From Verrucomicrobiota bacterium (GTDB lineage: Bacteria; Verrucomicrobiota; Verrucomicrobiia; Limisphaerales; PALSA-1396), in NCBI GenBank assembly GCA_016200005.1, contig JACQFP010000057.1:1-59161 (forward strand): DNA of 59,161 nucleotides, in the 5' to 3' direction. Below are positions 9,431-18,897 of the stretch, in pieces. Both the position numbers and the translations under genes were made by a program. The notes below the pieces were generated by a model that was not told the DNA's origin, did not search any database, and was given only the letters and a program-made list of their open reading frames with translations. Each line of letters starts with the position of its first letter. The stretch's first letter is position 1.

Positions 9431-10060
9431 TCAACAGCCAGACCTGATTCTCCTCCGAATGAGGCGCGCCGGCGCTCCAGCCCAGATCTCCATCGCAGGA
9501 ATGGACGTGGTGACCACGGTGTTGGCCCCAATGACGGCCCCGCGCCCTATAACAAGACGTTCTGGCGGTTTGGTTTGAATCAGAGAGCCCCGCCCAATCC
9601 ACACGTCATCTTCGATGATGATGGAGCTGCTGACATCCGGTTGTTCTTTGGTTGGCCGAAGCGGATCCTCAAAAACGTGGGTTGTATCCCGGATTGAAAC
9701 GAATTCGCCGATGAGCACATTGTTTCCGATCGAGATTTGTCCACCACTGTGCAAATGGAAGTCGCGGTTGATCCAGAACTTGTTCCCAATGGTGACCCGG
9801 GCCTCAGGATTGACGTCGATTTCAAACATACAGCGGTCGCCGAGATACGAGTCGTCCCCCAGGCTCAGAAAGCCTCCCGGCGTCACCAAAAGATCGCGCC
9901 CCAGACGGATTCTGCGTCCCTTCCGACCCTTCGTGCAGCACTTGATATAAAGCAGAACGAAGCGCTCACGAAGACAGACCCACCGTCGGAAAGCCAACAC
10001 GAGGACGACGAATGGCGCGCGCCACCCATAACGGCGCCAAATTGTTTCAACTCGGTTCAT
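9431..10060 (-). CDS. Hexapeptide-repeat acyltransferase
   Basis: About 209 aa. A run of left-handed beta-helix hexapeptides covers residues 60-200 (SLGDDSYLGDRCMFEI, ISIGNNVLIGEFVSI, IIIEDDVWIGRGSLI, VIGRGAVIGANTVVT), with the end motif WAGAPARLIRRR. This is an acetyl- or succinyl-transferase of the WcaB/WbbJ/NodL group acting on sugars. The frame continues 57 codons upstream into the preceding gene; I start at ATG 10060, which overlaps the stop of the GT2 gene by 14 nt and begins a family-typical basic helix. It is the second acetyltransferase of the operon besides the one at 382-990. Confidence 0.82.
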   Translation of the reverse strand: MNRVETIWRRYGWRAPFVVLVLAFRRWVCLRERFVLLYIKCCTKGRKGRRIRLGRDLLVTPGGFLSLGDDSYLGDRCMFEIDVNPEARVTIGNKFWINRDFHLHSGGQISIGNNVLIGEFVSIRDTTHVFEDPLRPTKEQPDVSSSIIIEDDVWIGRGSLIQTKPPERLVIGRGAVIGANTVVTTSIPAMEIWAGAPARLIRRRIRSGC

Positions 10061-11054
10061 GTGACTTGGTTTCAATGCCGCCTGGCTTCTCAATGTGTGG
10101 ATAAGCCTTCCAGTTCGGGGCGACTGTTCGCGGCTCGATGTTACCCATGGCCGTGGCGTATGGGAAGCGGCTTGGCGACAACGCCCATCGCATATCTTCC
10201 AATTCGCAATTTGAGAGTCGCCAGAGCGCAACTGCGTCCTTCAACCAGCCACGCAGAATATATCGGGCCAGGAGGCGCAGATGGATGCCGACGAGATTTC
10301 GCATTGCTAAGGTCCGCTCCGATTCCGACAAGGGACAGTTCGGATGCAACAAGGCATCTCTTAGAATCCGAAACGATTCAGCCTGGGCCCCGATTGTTCG
10401 GCACCACCACCCCCTTTCAATTAGAACTCCCCCTTCCTGCTGCCCAGCATGGTAACGGTAAAACACCAAGCCTTGGATGGTGAAAAGAATCTGATGTCGG
10501 CGGGCGACAGTCAGATTGAATTCCATGTCGCTGGAGAGGTGCATGACCGGAAACCCGCCCACCTCCCAGAAAGTGTCTTTGCGAACAATGGCGAATGTAG
10601 GACCGTGACCCAACCCGCCGCTGCCCAGAAAATTGAGCCGATAAGCATCTCTGGGGCCTAACGCTACCGGATAAGCCCACTCCTCCCTTGGTTGATTGGC
10701 AAACCCCAGCCCGGCTTGCGGGAACATCTCCATCTGGTGGGTCATCACGTCCAGACAATGAGGATACAACATGTCATCCGCGTCGAGATACTTCAGGTAC
10801 TTGCCTCGAGCCAGTTTGGCCGCTCGATTTCGATTCTGGAACTGGCCCAGATTGATCTCGTTGACAAACAAGCGCACGCGCTGGTCAGAGGCGTAGCGCC
10901 GAGCGATTTCAACCGATCTGTCTTTTGAGCCGTCATCCACAACGATCAGTTCGAAGTCGGTGAACGTCTGCGCAAGCACGCTCTCAATGGCCTCCGCGAT
11001 GTACTGCTCGCGGTTGTAGGCTGTCATCAGGACGCTGACAAGGGGGTTACTCAT
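10047..11054 (-). CDS. Glycosyltransferase, GT2 family
   Basis: 335 aa GT-A enzyme. PLVSVLMTAYNREQYI, the nucleotide-binding ELIVVDDGSKDRS and the DxD-type metal site KYLDADDML are all present; the C-terminal third (residues 220-335) is alpha-helical and less conserved. Begins at ATG 11054. A 131-bp AT-rich gap separates it from the preceding glycosyltransferase, while its 3' end overlaps the acyltransferase. It should act in the cytoplasm on the growing glycan; donor sugar unknown. Confidence 0.87.
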   Translation of the reverse strand: MSNPLVSVLMTAYNREQYIAEAIESVLAQTFTDFELIVVDDGSKDRSVEIARRYASDQRVRLFVNEINLGQFQNRNRAAKLARGKYLKYLDADDMLYPHCLDVMTHQMEMFPQAGLGFANQPREEWAYPVALGPRDAYRLNFLGSGGLGHGPTFAIVRKDTFWEVGGFPVMHLSSDMEFNLTVARRHQILFTIQGLVFYRYHAGQQEGGVLIERGWWCRTIGAQAESFRILRDALLHPNCPLSESERTLAMRNLVGIHLRLLARYILRGWLKDAVALWRLSNCELEDMRWALSPSRFPYATAMGNIEPRTVAPNWKAYPHIEKPGGIETKSHEPS

Positions 11055-11185
11055 GGGGAAAAGTTCAAATCTGAAAGCAGAAATTGGAAATCAGAACACC
11101 AGACTGCTTGCTCCAAGAGCACGGGACGGCTTGCATTGTCAAAAAGCATAAATCATCAGTAAATTAGAAAGTTGAAGTCAGAGGC

Positions 11186-12397
11186 TCATCGTCCAAGGCG
11201 GCGCTGCGCACGGCGCAAGTTCTTGGCGAGCCAATTAGGTACCCAGGGGTGATTGATAAAACTGGCTGGCTGGAACTTCCACGAAACCGCCTCTGCCACG
11301 TAACGTCGGTGGTGGTCTTGCGCCTGTCGGATCGCCTCCAAGTGCCGCGCCACTTCCTTTTCGAAAGCATATTCCTCCCGCACCGTGCAGGCCGCCTCGG
11401 CAGACATGCGCCCGAGGTAGTCGCGGTCACGATCAAGCTGCCGAACCAAGGCCGTGACTTTGTCCACGTCGCCCAACTGCACGACAAAGCCGCTGTCGCC
11501 GTTTCGGATCGCCTCGCGGCAACCACAGGTTTCCGTGACGATGGGCACGCACCCGAATCTCATCGCTTCGAGCACGCTCAGGCCGAAGCCTTCGGATTCT
11601 GACAGGAGAAAGGTGAGGTGCGCCGTCTGCCACAATCCGTCCAGTTCGGATCTCGGCAAGAAGCCAGTAAACCCAACGTGGCCTTCCAAACCGCAAGCCG
11701 CCACTTGCCGTGTCAACTCACCACGCAACGGTCCGCCGCCTACAATACGTAATCGAAAATCCAGACCCGCTTCGCGCAAGCGACGCGCGACTTCGATCAT
11801 GTCACCGATGCGTTTGATGTGCGCGAGGCGGCCCGCAAACGCAATTTGGAGAGGCCCGGCAAAAGTGTGCGGGGGCGCCGCGCGCATGGAGGGCAGTCCG
11901 AGGGGAATTGCGGTGACCCCGATGTCCGCACCCGCAAGGCGGCGACGGAGTTCCTCTGCTGCCAGGTTGCTGACGGCAAAGATGTGGTCCAGGTATCCCA
12001 CAAACTCCGTGTTACACGCGAAGTCGTGCTCGTTGTAACCATGACAGGCACCGACGGCGACCGGGCGGCGGGGGCCGAGCAGACCGATCGCGCGGTAGGC
12101 CACGGAACTGGTGTTGGGATAGACGATGTCGAATGCTCCATCCCGGATGAAGTCAGCCATCCGGGTAAATACGTGATAACAGTTATCGAATGGCGAGTGG
12201 GCAAAGACACCTGCGGTGACACCGGTCGGGGCGGGAGGATTCGGCTCGCTCGCCGCTTCGCGCTGCTCAAAAAGGATATGCACTTCGTAGCCGAGGTTGC
12301 GAAAGGCTTCACTCAAATCAATGCAGAAGGATTGAAGACCGCCGATTCCAGAAGGCGATACGAACAAGAGTTTTGATTTGCGTTCCTGGGTGGACAT
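11186..12397 (-). CDS. Glycosyltransferase, GT4 family
   Basis: 403 aa, GT-B fold. LLFVSPSGIGGLQSFCIDLS forms the N-terminal acceptor lobe, IAFAGRLAHIKRIGDMIEVA the start of the donor lobe, and ESEGFGLSVLEAMRFGCVP carries the E-x7-E pair that binds the diphosphate sugar. Its ATG (12397) lies 11 bp downstream of the GT2 gene stop, so it is cotranscribed. Arginine-rich C-terminus (LAKNLRRAQRRLGR) may contact the membrane. Confidence 0.87.
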   Translation of the reverse strand: MSTQERKSKLLFVSPSGIGGLQSFCIDLSEAFRNLGYEVHILFEQREAASEPNPPAPTGVTAGVFAHSPFDNCYHVFTRMADFIRDGAFDIVYPNTSSVAYRAIGLLGPRRPVAVGACHGYNEHDFACNTEFVGYLDHIFAVSNLAAEELRRRLAGADIGVTAIPLGLPSMRAAPPHTFAGPLQIAFAGRLAHIKRIGDMIEVARRLREAGLDFRLRIVGGGPLRGELTRQVAACGLEGHVGFTGFLPRSELDGLWQTAHLTFLLSESEGFGLSVLEAMRFGCVPIVTETCGCREAIRNGDSGFVVQLGDVDKVTALVRQLDRDRDYLGRMSAEAACTVREEYAFEKEVARHLEAIRQAQDHHRRYVAEAVSWKFQPASFINHPWVPNWLAKNLRRAQRRLGR

Positions 12398-12408
12398 TTA
12401 CCAATCGT

Positions 12409-13518
12409 TCAGAGCGCAGCCCTCTTCGAAGCTCCCGCGCTGGCCGGGAACTTCGCCCGGCGCATATGACGGAGGAGTAGCCGCGCAATCTGCGACGTTC
12501 CCGCGGTTGAACACAAACCTCGCGCATGAACCGTCGCAACCTTGCGAAGCAACTGCCAACTATTAGTCGGATCGGTGTATGTCAGGTAATGCGCCTGCTT
12601 GAGGAGCGACGCGCAAAGTTCGCGTTTGGCCCATCGCCAGGTTGCAAGCTTTTCATTTTTCCGGGCACGCTCCAGCATTTCCTCCAGCAAAGCCAACGCG
12701 GGTGAAACTTCATCCGCCGCAATTGCATCGTACGCGCAGAGCAGCGTCCGCAAAGCCGCGGCCTTGTGCTCGTCCACGACGCGTCCAAGATAGCGCGAAA
12801 GCATCCGACGCGACACGCTTCTGGCAGATTTCTGCGTTTCCGATGCACGCACCGTGGTGGCGCACGCTGCATGGGTGCGCACCGTCAGCAACGGCTCGCG
12901 AAGATTCGCGAACTCCGTCCGCTCCGCCAAGCGCGCCCAGAGATCGTAGTCTTGAGCGGTAATGAAAGTTCCATCATAACCGCCCACCGCACGCACCTCG
13001 CTCGCCCGGTAGAGAACCCCGGCATGACTGAGGGAACTCTCCCAAAGTAGCCTGAACTTGATCATCGCGCTTTCGGTCGGCAAGGGCTGGAACCCAATAG
13101 CACGACCGTCGGCGGCGATACGATTATAACTGCTAGAAACGGCCCCAACCTCCGGGTGTTGACTGAGAAACTCCACTTGTCGCTCCAATCGCCTTGGATG
13201 GCAAAGATCGTCACCATCCGCACGCGCAATGAGCGGCGCGCGGCACACCGCGAGTCCGCGGTTCAGGGAAGCCGCCAGTTTCAGATTGCGCTCGTTACGA
13301 CGCAGAACGAACCGGTTATCGCGCTGCGCGTAGGCTCTCAAAATGGCCGGCGTCTCGTCCGTGCTTGCGTCGTCCACCACGAGAATCTCAAAGTCGGCAA
13401 AGGACTGACACAGCACGCTGTCCAGCGCGGCAGGCAAATATGGAGCGCAGTTGTACACGGCCACCAAGACGCTGACAGCCGGATCGCGCGGTTTGTTTTT
13501 GGTTTCCTGCACCAGCAT
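12409..13518 (-). CDS. Glycosyltransferase, GT2 family
   Basis: 369 aa. PAVSVLVAVYNCAPYLPAAL begins the GT-A domain, FEILVVDDASTDETP the nucleotide pocket, and LIARADGDDLCHPRRLERQ carries the DxD-like site. The C-terminal 120 residues are basic and helical, without a domain I recognise. It starts 6 bp after the polysaccharide deacetylase gene and is followed after 11 bp by the GT4 gene, so the three form one transcription unit. Confidence 0.87.
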   Translation of the reverse strand: MLVQETKNKPRDPAVSVLVAVYNCAPYLPAALDSVLCQSFADFEILVVDDASTDETPAILRAYAQRDNRFVLRRNERNLKLAASLNRGLAVCRAPLIARADGDDLCHPRRLERQVEFLSQHPEVGAVSSSYNRIAADGRAIGFQPLPTESAMIKFRLLWESSLSHAGVLYRASEVRAVGGYDGTFITAQDYDLWARLAERTEFANLREPLLTVRTHAACATTVRASETQKSARSVSRRMLSRYLGRVVDEHKAAALRTLLCAYDAIAADEVSPALALLEEMLERARKNEKLATWRWAKRELCASLLKQAHYLTYTDPTNSWQLLRKVATVHARGLCSTAGTSQIARLLLRHMRRAKFPASAGASKRAAL

Positions 13519-13524
13519 CTTGTG

Positions 13525-14274
13525 TCAATTCGCCGCGAGTATTCGGGACAACCGCCTGCGGACACGAAAGGAAAGCAACCGACGGGCAATTGGGCTGAGG
13601 CGATAACGGTCATGGTGCGTATTCATGGATTCGCTCAGCAGGTCGCGGTAAAGCCAGAACAAAGAGGATTGGTCATTGCGGGCTGGGCCGAGCACGGAAC
13701 AAGCGGCCACGTAACCGGCTTCCTGCGTGAGGCGAGCGACACTGCGATTGAACGCGCCTCCCGGATAGGCGAAAAACTGGACAGGGACTCCAAGCGCACC
13801 TTCCAAATCCTCCTTGCAACCAACGATCTCGTCCCGGGCCTGCTCTGGTAACAACTTGGTGAGATCTGGGTGGGTGCGCGTGTGGCCTCCGATGGTCATG
13901 CCCGCACGCAACATTTCCTGCAACTGCGCCGTGTTCATCTTTTCGGCATCATCTTTTCCTCGGTGGAGATGCCCGCTCGTCACAAAAAACGTCGCCGACA
14001 CCGAAAGCTCCTTGAGTACCGGCAACCCGAAGATGAAATTGTCCAACCACCCGTCGTCAAACGTCACCGCAACGGTCTTTGGGTCTTCAGCCCCGCGTTT
14101 GTGGATGTCGTCCACGAGTTCGGCCAGCGAGATAAAGCGGTAGCCGCGCCGCCGCAATTCGAGGAGTTGTCGTGAGAATCCTTCGGGCGTATGCATAAAC
14201 CGCCAGCCTTCGTTGGCCTCCCATCCGGGCGGCACGGCTTCCACCGGGGCAACGTGATGATACATCAGAATCAT
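13525..14274 (-). CDS. Polysaccharide deacetylase (NodB/CE4 domain)
   Basis: 249 aa. NodB homology motif 1 is TFDDGWLDN with the catalytic Asp and metal-binding Asp; motif 2 is GGHTRTHPDL with the two metal-binding His; FFAYPGGAFNRS is motif 3. CE4 enzymes remove N-acetyl groups from hexosamines. No signal peptide is visible (MILMYHHVAPVEAVPPG), so either the enzyme acts on cytoplasmic, lipid-linked intermediates or the true secretion signal is absent. Begins at ATG 14274, 25 bp after the methyltransferase stop. Confidence 0.87.
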   Translation of the reverse strand: MILMYHHVAPVEAVPPGWEANEGWRFMHTPEGFSRQLLELRRRGYRFISLAELVDDIHKRGAEDPKTVAVTFDDGWLDNFIFGLPVLKELSVSATFFVTSGHLHRGKDDAEKMNTAQLQEMLRAGMTIGGHTRTHPDLTKLLPEQARDEIVGCKEDLEGALGVPVQFFAYPGGAFNRSVARLTQEAGYVAACSVLGPARNDQSSLFWLYRDLLSESMNTHHDRYRLSPIARRLLSFRVRRRLSRILAAN

Positions 14275-14299
14275 TGCGGTGGCGGCTGTTGGGCGGATG

Positions 14300-15058
14300 T
14301 CATCGCGTGCTAGGAACGGAAAGCAATTCGTGGTCGGCGGTTCGTTTGGCGCTCAGCACGACCCCGAAATCAAGGTGCATCATCCGGTTGCGGCGTACCA
14401 GCCAGCGGCTAATAGTATTGCAGAAAAATCCCCAGAACCACCTCTTCGTGGGTGACTTAAATATGGTTTCCAGCCAGCAAAAGTCATCCACATGCATGCC
14501 GCAGCGCTCAGCCAATTGGTAGATGGTCTGCGGGCAGAACCAGCACGTGTGTTCAGGGTTGATCCCGGTCCAGCCGTCGAAAGCCACGTTAAAAAAGCGG
14601 TCGGCCGCGAGGGGATGCGGAGTCGTCACCAGTCCAATTCCGTCTTGACGCAAATGGTACGCGATCGTTTCCAGCAGGGCTCCCGGATTGGGGAGATGTT
14701 CGATAAGATCACCACAAACCACGACATCGAACTTCTCTTCCAACCGCATCGTCGTGGCGTCGGCCACAATCATGTTGTAACCCATGCCGTTAAGCTGGAC
14801 GACTTCCTTCTCCAGGATGTCAACACCGAGCACAGAACTGGCATTTGCGCGAATGACGTTGTGTAACCAACGTTCAGGCGCCTGAAAAAGCCGATCCAGC
14901 GAGTGTTGCACACAGCCGAGGTCGAGGACTTTTTTGCCCGCCACCCGGCTGCGGATAAACTCGGTCTTCGGCACATACGGCGCGTGACGAATGGTGGCGA
15001 TGAATTCCTGCGTGGACGAGTATTTCACTTGGATTCTTCGTTGTTGTTGGATTGGCAC
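14300..15058 (-). CDS. Class I SAM-dependent methyltransferase
   Basis: 252 aa. Motif I is VLDLGCVQHSLDRLF, slightly unusual in lacking the second glycine; the acidic motif is SVLGVDILEKE and motif IV is FDVVVCGDLIEHLPNPG. The start is GTG at 15058, four bases before the Wzt-like gene stop, so the two are coupled; a second in-frame GTG (VKYSSTQEF) is possible. Methyltransferases encoded next to Wzt-type ATPases can cap the non-reducing end of an ABC-exported polysaccharide and thereby set its length, as in E. coli O8/O9. This is an attractive role here but is inference from position only. Confidence 0.8.
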   Translation of the reverse strand: MPIQQQRRIQVKYSSTQEFIATIRHAPYVPKTEFIRSRVAGKKVLDLGCVQHSLDRLFQAPERWLHNVIRANASSVLGVDILEKEVVQLNGMGYNMIVADATTMRLEEKFDVVVCGDLIEHLPNPGALLETIAYHLRQDGIGLVTTPHPLAADRFFNVAFDGWTGINPEHTCWFCPQTIYQLAERCGMHVDDFCWLETIFKSPTKRWFWGFFCNTISRWLVRRNRMMHLDFGVVLSAKRTADHELLSVPSTR

Positions 15059-15062
15059 AGGC

Positions 15063-16487
15063 TCATTCGGCCTGCCCAGCAGTTACAATCGGAGGACAAC
15101 TCGACGGCGTGGGTTCAACGAGAATGTCGCCGTTGATGTAAATCGCGCCGTGATTCGACTGCGGAATCCGGCCTGTTCCGTAAACGTCTGCAGGTTCAAC
15201 CGTGAAAGCCAATGCCTGTTCCACAAAATCAACCCACGCATGCACGTCCTCCATCAGTGACACGCTCAGGAAATAGGATCCCGGCAGGAGCGGGTTCTGC
15301 GGGACATAAAGCCGTGCGACCCCTTGAACCGCGAATTCAGGTGTGCACGTCCGGTTACCGGTCATCAGGTTGTTCAGTGAAAACACCCGCCGTCCCATGC
15401 TGTCCTCGATACCGAATCCGAATATTGGCGACGCCACCGGCGATGAACACTTGAACTCAAAACAAAAATACACGGGCTGCCCCATGACGACGTTGTCAAC
15501 GCCCCGGTGGTCGGCGGTTTCGAGCCACACACGAACCACCGCCGGCTCCCGCGAATTGCGCCGTCCGGGATGGGTTCGCAGATCACCAGCACCCGGTGAA
15601 TTCGCGACACCCTGCTGAAGATAGAGCGGAATTATTTGGTCTGGCGGTCCTTCCTGTTTTAGCCGGCCCCATTCCAACATAACGATGCGTCCACAAAGAG
15701 ATTCCACCATCGGCATATTGTGGCTTACAAACAGCACCGTCCTTCCCTCTTTTCCCGCCACAGTTTGCATTTTGCCGAGACATTTTTTCTGGAACTCCGC
15801 GTCGCCGACGGCCAGCACTTCATCCACGATAAGGATTTCAGGCTCCAAGTGCGCGGCAACCGCAAACGCCAGCCGCACATACATGCCGCTGCTGTAGCGC
15901 TTGACCGGCGTGTCCAGAAACTTCTCCACTTCCGCAAACGCCACCATCTCGTCGAACTTCTTCCTGATCTCCACCCGGCTCATGCCAAGAATTGCGCCGT
16001 TCAGGAAAATGTTTTCGCGCCCAGTCAGTTCCGGATGAAACCCCGTTCCCACCTCCAACAAAGACGCAATGCGCCCTCTCACCTTCACCCGCCCTTCCGT
16101 CGGCTCGGTAATCCGGCTCAGAATTTTCAGCAGTGTTGATTTCCCCGCCCCGTTTCTTCCAATTATCCCCACCACTTCGCCCTGGCGAACCTCGAAATTT
16201 ATGGCGCGGAGTGCCCAAAATTCCTCGGTTCGGGAAACGCTGAAATGCTGAGACGCTGAAATATCCTTAAATTCTGAAACGCTGACATTCTGAAATTCTG
16301 AAATGAGTTTGGTTGTGTCGCCGGATTTCAGATTGTCAGGTTTTCCGCTTTTCAGCTTTTTGAAAAAGCAAACGGCTTTTTCCGCGATGACATCGCGGAG
16401 GGCGACGTAGCGCTGCCGCTCGCCTTGATGGCTGATACGATATTTTTTTCCAAGTCCCTCCACCCGGATGATAACATCATCACTCAT
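15063..16487 (-). CDS. wzt: Wzt-like polysaccharide ABC transporter ATPase
   Basis: 474 aa. The nucleotide-binding domain (about 1-260) has Walker [13 protein letters not shown] near residue 107, the H-type signature [11 protein letters not shown] near 197 and Walker [13 protein letters not shown] near 214. The C-terminal 200 residues form a separate beta-rich domain like that of O8/O9a Wzt, which recognises the finished glycan for export. Residues about 47-82 are a low-complexity linker encoded by TGAAATTCTGAAACGC-like filler. It starts directly on the stop codon of the SGNH gene (TAAATG). The matching permease is 12 kb upstream at 28371-29195. This is the only intact copy among four wzt-like sequences in the window. 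Confidence 0.9.
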   Translation of the reverse strand: MSDDVIIRVEGLGKKYRISHQGERQRYVALRDVIAEKAVCFFKKLKSGKPDNLKSGDTTKLISEFQNVSVSEFKDISASQHFSVSRTEEFWALRAINFEVRQGEVVGIIGRNGAGKSTLLKILSRITEPTEGRVKVRGRIASLLEVGTGFHPELTGRENIFLNGAILGMSRVEIRKKFDEMVAFAEVEKFLDTPVKRYSSGMYVRLAFAVAAHLEPEILIVDEVLAVGDAEFQKKCLGKMQTVAGKEGRTVLFVSHNMPMVESLCGRIVMLEWGRLKQEGPPDQIIPLYLQQGVANSPGAGDLRTHPGRRNSREPAVVRVWLETADHRGVDNVVMGQPVYFCFEFKCSSPVASPIFGFGIEDSMGRRVFSLNNLMTGNRTCTPEFAVQGVARLYVPQNPLLPGSYFLSVSLMEDVHAWVDFVEQALAFTVEPADVYGTGRIPQSNHGAIYINGDILVEPTPSSCPPIVTAGQAE

Positions 16488-17444
16488 TTAACGACCAATC
16501 CCATTTCTCATCAAGCCCTCGGCGAGCTCTCGACTGAAAGTGGAAGCGCCTTTGCGGTTGAGGTGACCCGCGTTATAAAAATTTTGTTTTTCCGTGGTAA
16601 TATGGCTTTCCGAATAGTCGAGGAATAGAGTATTGGAGTTGGTCGAAAGGGACCGGAGGGTTTCTCTCATGAGGGTGAAGTCCACTACGTTGTGCATCTC
16701 CTGGTAAAACGGTGGCAGGACCAGAACCACCTTCCTCCCGCTAGCGGCGATTCGAACTATGGCGTCACGGTAGTTCTGCAGTACCCGATCGTTCACTTCG
16801 GCCTGGAACAATTTCATGCTCTTGAGGTGCTCATCCTGATCGGGGTCCCAGCCCCGATCAACAGGGGCCTGCCCACTTGAGCCGTTAAGGAGATCAACTC
16901 CCTTGAGGTAGTTAGCCCAACCAATGGCGGCGTTCTTATAATAAACGTGAGACACCGCGATCAATTTATAAAAGGGAATGTAGCGGCACTTCCAGGCAAG
17001 GTCCGGCTGCACAGCCACCAGGGCATTGTATATGCGTTGGTTTCTAATGTGGGCGGCATACCGCTCTATGGATGTCAAACTGCACGTCGGCTCGAACGAG
17101 AAATAGGTTTCAACCATCACCACACATTTGTTGCTGACCGAGTAAGCGTTGTATTCGTCGATTAGCCCTTTGTATTGCGAGAACCGCGTTCCATCGATGC
17201 AGCAATTAAAAGAAGACAAGCCGCATTCGCGATTTAAGATCAGAGGGTCGATTCCGGCTTCGCCGACCGAGGAGCCGAAAATAATAATCTCGGGATCAAT
17301 CTTATGCTCCGCGATCAAGTTCACCTTCCACGTCTGGGAGTACGTGCTGTGCTTAACGCCGAAATCCACCACATAAACAAAAAGGCTCATCCCCAAAAGA
17401 AAGAGGACGATAAAGAAAAAGGTGGATTTGAGAGATTTGCGCAA
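16488..17444 (-). CDS. SGNH-like acyl-transfer partner of the MBOAT protein
   Basis: 318 aa. One N-terminal membrane anchor (FFFIVLFLLGMSLFVYVV) is followed by an exported domain with EIIIFGSSVGEAGIDPLIL, matching block I of SGNH hydrolases (catalytic Ser in GSS), and near the end FYNAGHLNRKGASTFS, which matches the block V His region (normally DxxH; here NAGH). Such proteins work with MBOAT acyltransferases, as AlgX/AlgJ/DltD-like proteins do, to O-acetylate polysaccharide in the periplasm. The gene lies 7 bp behind the MBOAT gene. The start is TTG at 17444, because the only ATG downstream would remove half of the anchor. Confidence 0.72.
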   Translation of the reverse strand: MRKSLKSTFFFIVLFLLGMSLFVYVVDFGVKHSTYSQTWKVNLIAEHKIDPEIIIFGSSVGEAGIDPLILNRECGLSSFNCCIDGTRFSQYKGLIDEYNAYSVSNKCVVMVETYFSFEPTCSLTSIERYAAHIRNQRIYNALVAVQPDLAWKCRYIPFYKLIAVSHVYYKNAAIGWANYLKGVDLLNGSSGQAPVDRGWDPDQDEHLKSMKLFQAEVNDRVLQNYRDAIVRIAASGRKVVLVLPPFYQEMHNVVDFTLMRETLRSLSTNSNTLFLDYSESHITTEKQNFYNAGHLNRKGASTFSRELAEGLMRNGIGR

Positions 17445-17451
17445 AGGGAAT

Positions 17452-18897
17452 TTAGAATTGAAAATAAATGAACTGGTGAGTCTCGAACACGCCGAATACT
17501 ATGATTGCAAAAGCGGTGGCATAATAAACCGGCCAAGACACCCAAACTGGCGCCCGCTTAAGCCTAGCAACGGCTCCATTTGCGATAAGCCACTCGGCGA
17601 AAAACAGAAATGGTACGAGGCAGACTGAACAAAGAAATTTCCAGTGGGCCAGCCCTAAATATGTGCTGGGTAGGCCGTGGGGGTCCGGGTGGGCCAAGGC
17701 AAAAAATGCGCCCGATTCATCCCGGGTGAGGAGGTGCGTCAGGATGTACGTCGCATCATGCAGGGAGCTTGCGCGAAAAAATATCCAGGTAATATTCACC
17801 AAACCAAAGGTGAGAAAGACCTTCAGCACCGAAGGAAGTCTGGGAAACTTGAACGTTTTTGCTGCCAACATTTCGCTGATGCAAAAGGCGCCGTTGAGCA
17901 GGCCCCAAATGACAAATGTCCAGTGGGCGCCATGCCAAAAGCCGCTCAGCAAGAAAACGATGGCTACATTTAGGCACCAGCGGGGCACCGGCACGCGGTT
18001 TCCGCCCAATGGAATATAAACGTAGTCCTTGAACCAGCTCATCAGCGATATATGCCAACGCCTCCAGAATTCGGATATGCTTTTCGAAAAGTACGGCTGC
18101 CGGAAATTGACCATAAGATTGAAGCCGAGGATTCTGGCGGTGCCGACGGCAATTTCCGAGTAGCCGGAGAAATCGCAGTAGATCTGGACAGCAAACAGAA
18201 CCGTAGCCAGCATCAGGGGAAAGCCAGACCACCCTTCCGGTGAATTGTACACTGTGTCAACCATGCCGGCTAGCCGATCGGCAACCACCACTTTCTTGAA
18301 GAGCCCCCACAGTATGTGCTCCGCTCCAGAAAAAAGATTGTCCCAGGTAAAATGCCGCTTTTCCTGAATCTGCCGAAGAAGGTGCCCTGGGCGTTCGATG
18401 GGGCCGGCCACCAATTGAGGGAAAAACATTACATAAAGTGCGTATCGGCCGAAATGTTTTTCGGCCTTTTGAGCGCCACGGTAAACCTCGATCGTGTAGC
18501 TCATCGCTTGGAAGGTGTGAAACGATAAGCCGATGGGCAGTATGATCGCCAGGACCGGAAGACTAGAGTTGAAATGAGACCAGAGGCATAGCGCGTTCCA
18601 ATTTATTGCGAAAAAATTGTAATACTTGAAGACGGCCAGCATGCCGACGTTTATAAATATGCTAGCGCCAAGAAACGTTTTTCGCCGGAAACCCAATGAG
18701 GGTTCAATCAGTAGCCCGGCGAAGTAATCCACAGTGATGGTTACGAAGAGAATCAGTATGTAGGCCGGAATAAAAGCCATGTAAAAAAGGCAACTGGCTA
18801 GAAGCAACCAAGCCCACTGGAACCGATGCGGCAACAAAAAGTAGCCGAGCACTACGGTCGGGAAGAAGACCAAGAAGTCAAAAGAGTTAAATAACAT
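17452..18897 (-). CDS. MBOAT O-acyltransferase (AlgI/DltB-like)
   Basis: About 481 aa, multi-pass membrane enzyme. MLFNSFDFLVFFPTVV is the canonical AlgI-type N-terminus, FPQLVAGPIERPGHLL and RRWHISLMSWFKDYVYIPLG are family motifs, and the invariant catalytic histidine lies in LSGFWHGAHWTFVIWG near residue 320. The frame extends upstream to 19056, but the ATG at 18897 matches the family start and has AAAGGA about 10 bases upstream. It passes acyl groups, usually acetyl, across the membrane to the SGNH partner encoded next. The 440-bp gap upstream, behind a terminator, suggests that a promoter for the following 18 kb operon lies there. Confidence 0.9.
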   Translation of the reverse strand: MLFNSFDFLVFFPTVVLGYFLLPHRFQWAWLLLASCLFYMAFIPAYILILFVTITVDYFAGLLIEPSLGFRRKTFLGASIFINVGMLAVFKYYNFFAINWNALCLWSHFNSSLPVLAIILPIGLSFHTFQAMSYTIEVYRGAQKAEKHFGRYALYVMFFPQLVAGPIERPGHLLRQIQEKRHFTWDNLFSGAEHILWGLFKKVVVADRLAGMVDTVYNSPEGWSGFPLMLATVLFAVQIYCDFSGYSEIAVGTARILGFNLMVNFRQPYFSKSISEFWRRWHISLMSWFKDYVYIPLGGNRVPVPRWCLNVAIVFLLSGFWHGAHWTFVIWGLLNGAFCISEMLAAKTFKFPRLPSVLKVFLTFGLVNITWIFFRASSLHDATYILTHLLTRDESGAFFALAHPDPHGLPSTYLGLAHWKFLCSVCLVPFLFFAEWLIANGAVARLKRAPVWVSWPVYYATAFAIIVFGVFETHQFIYFQF

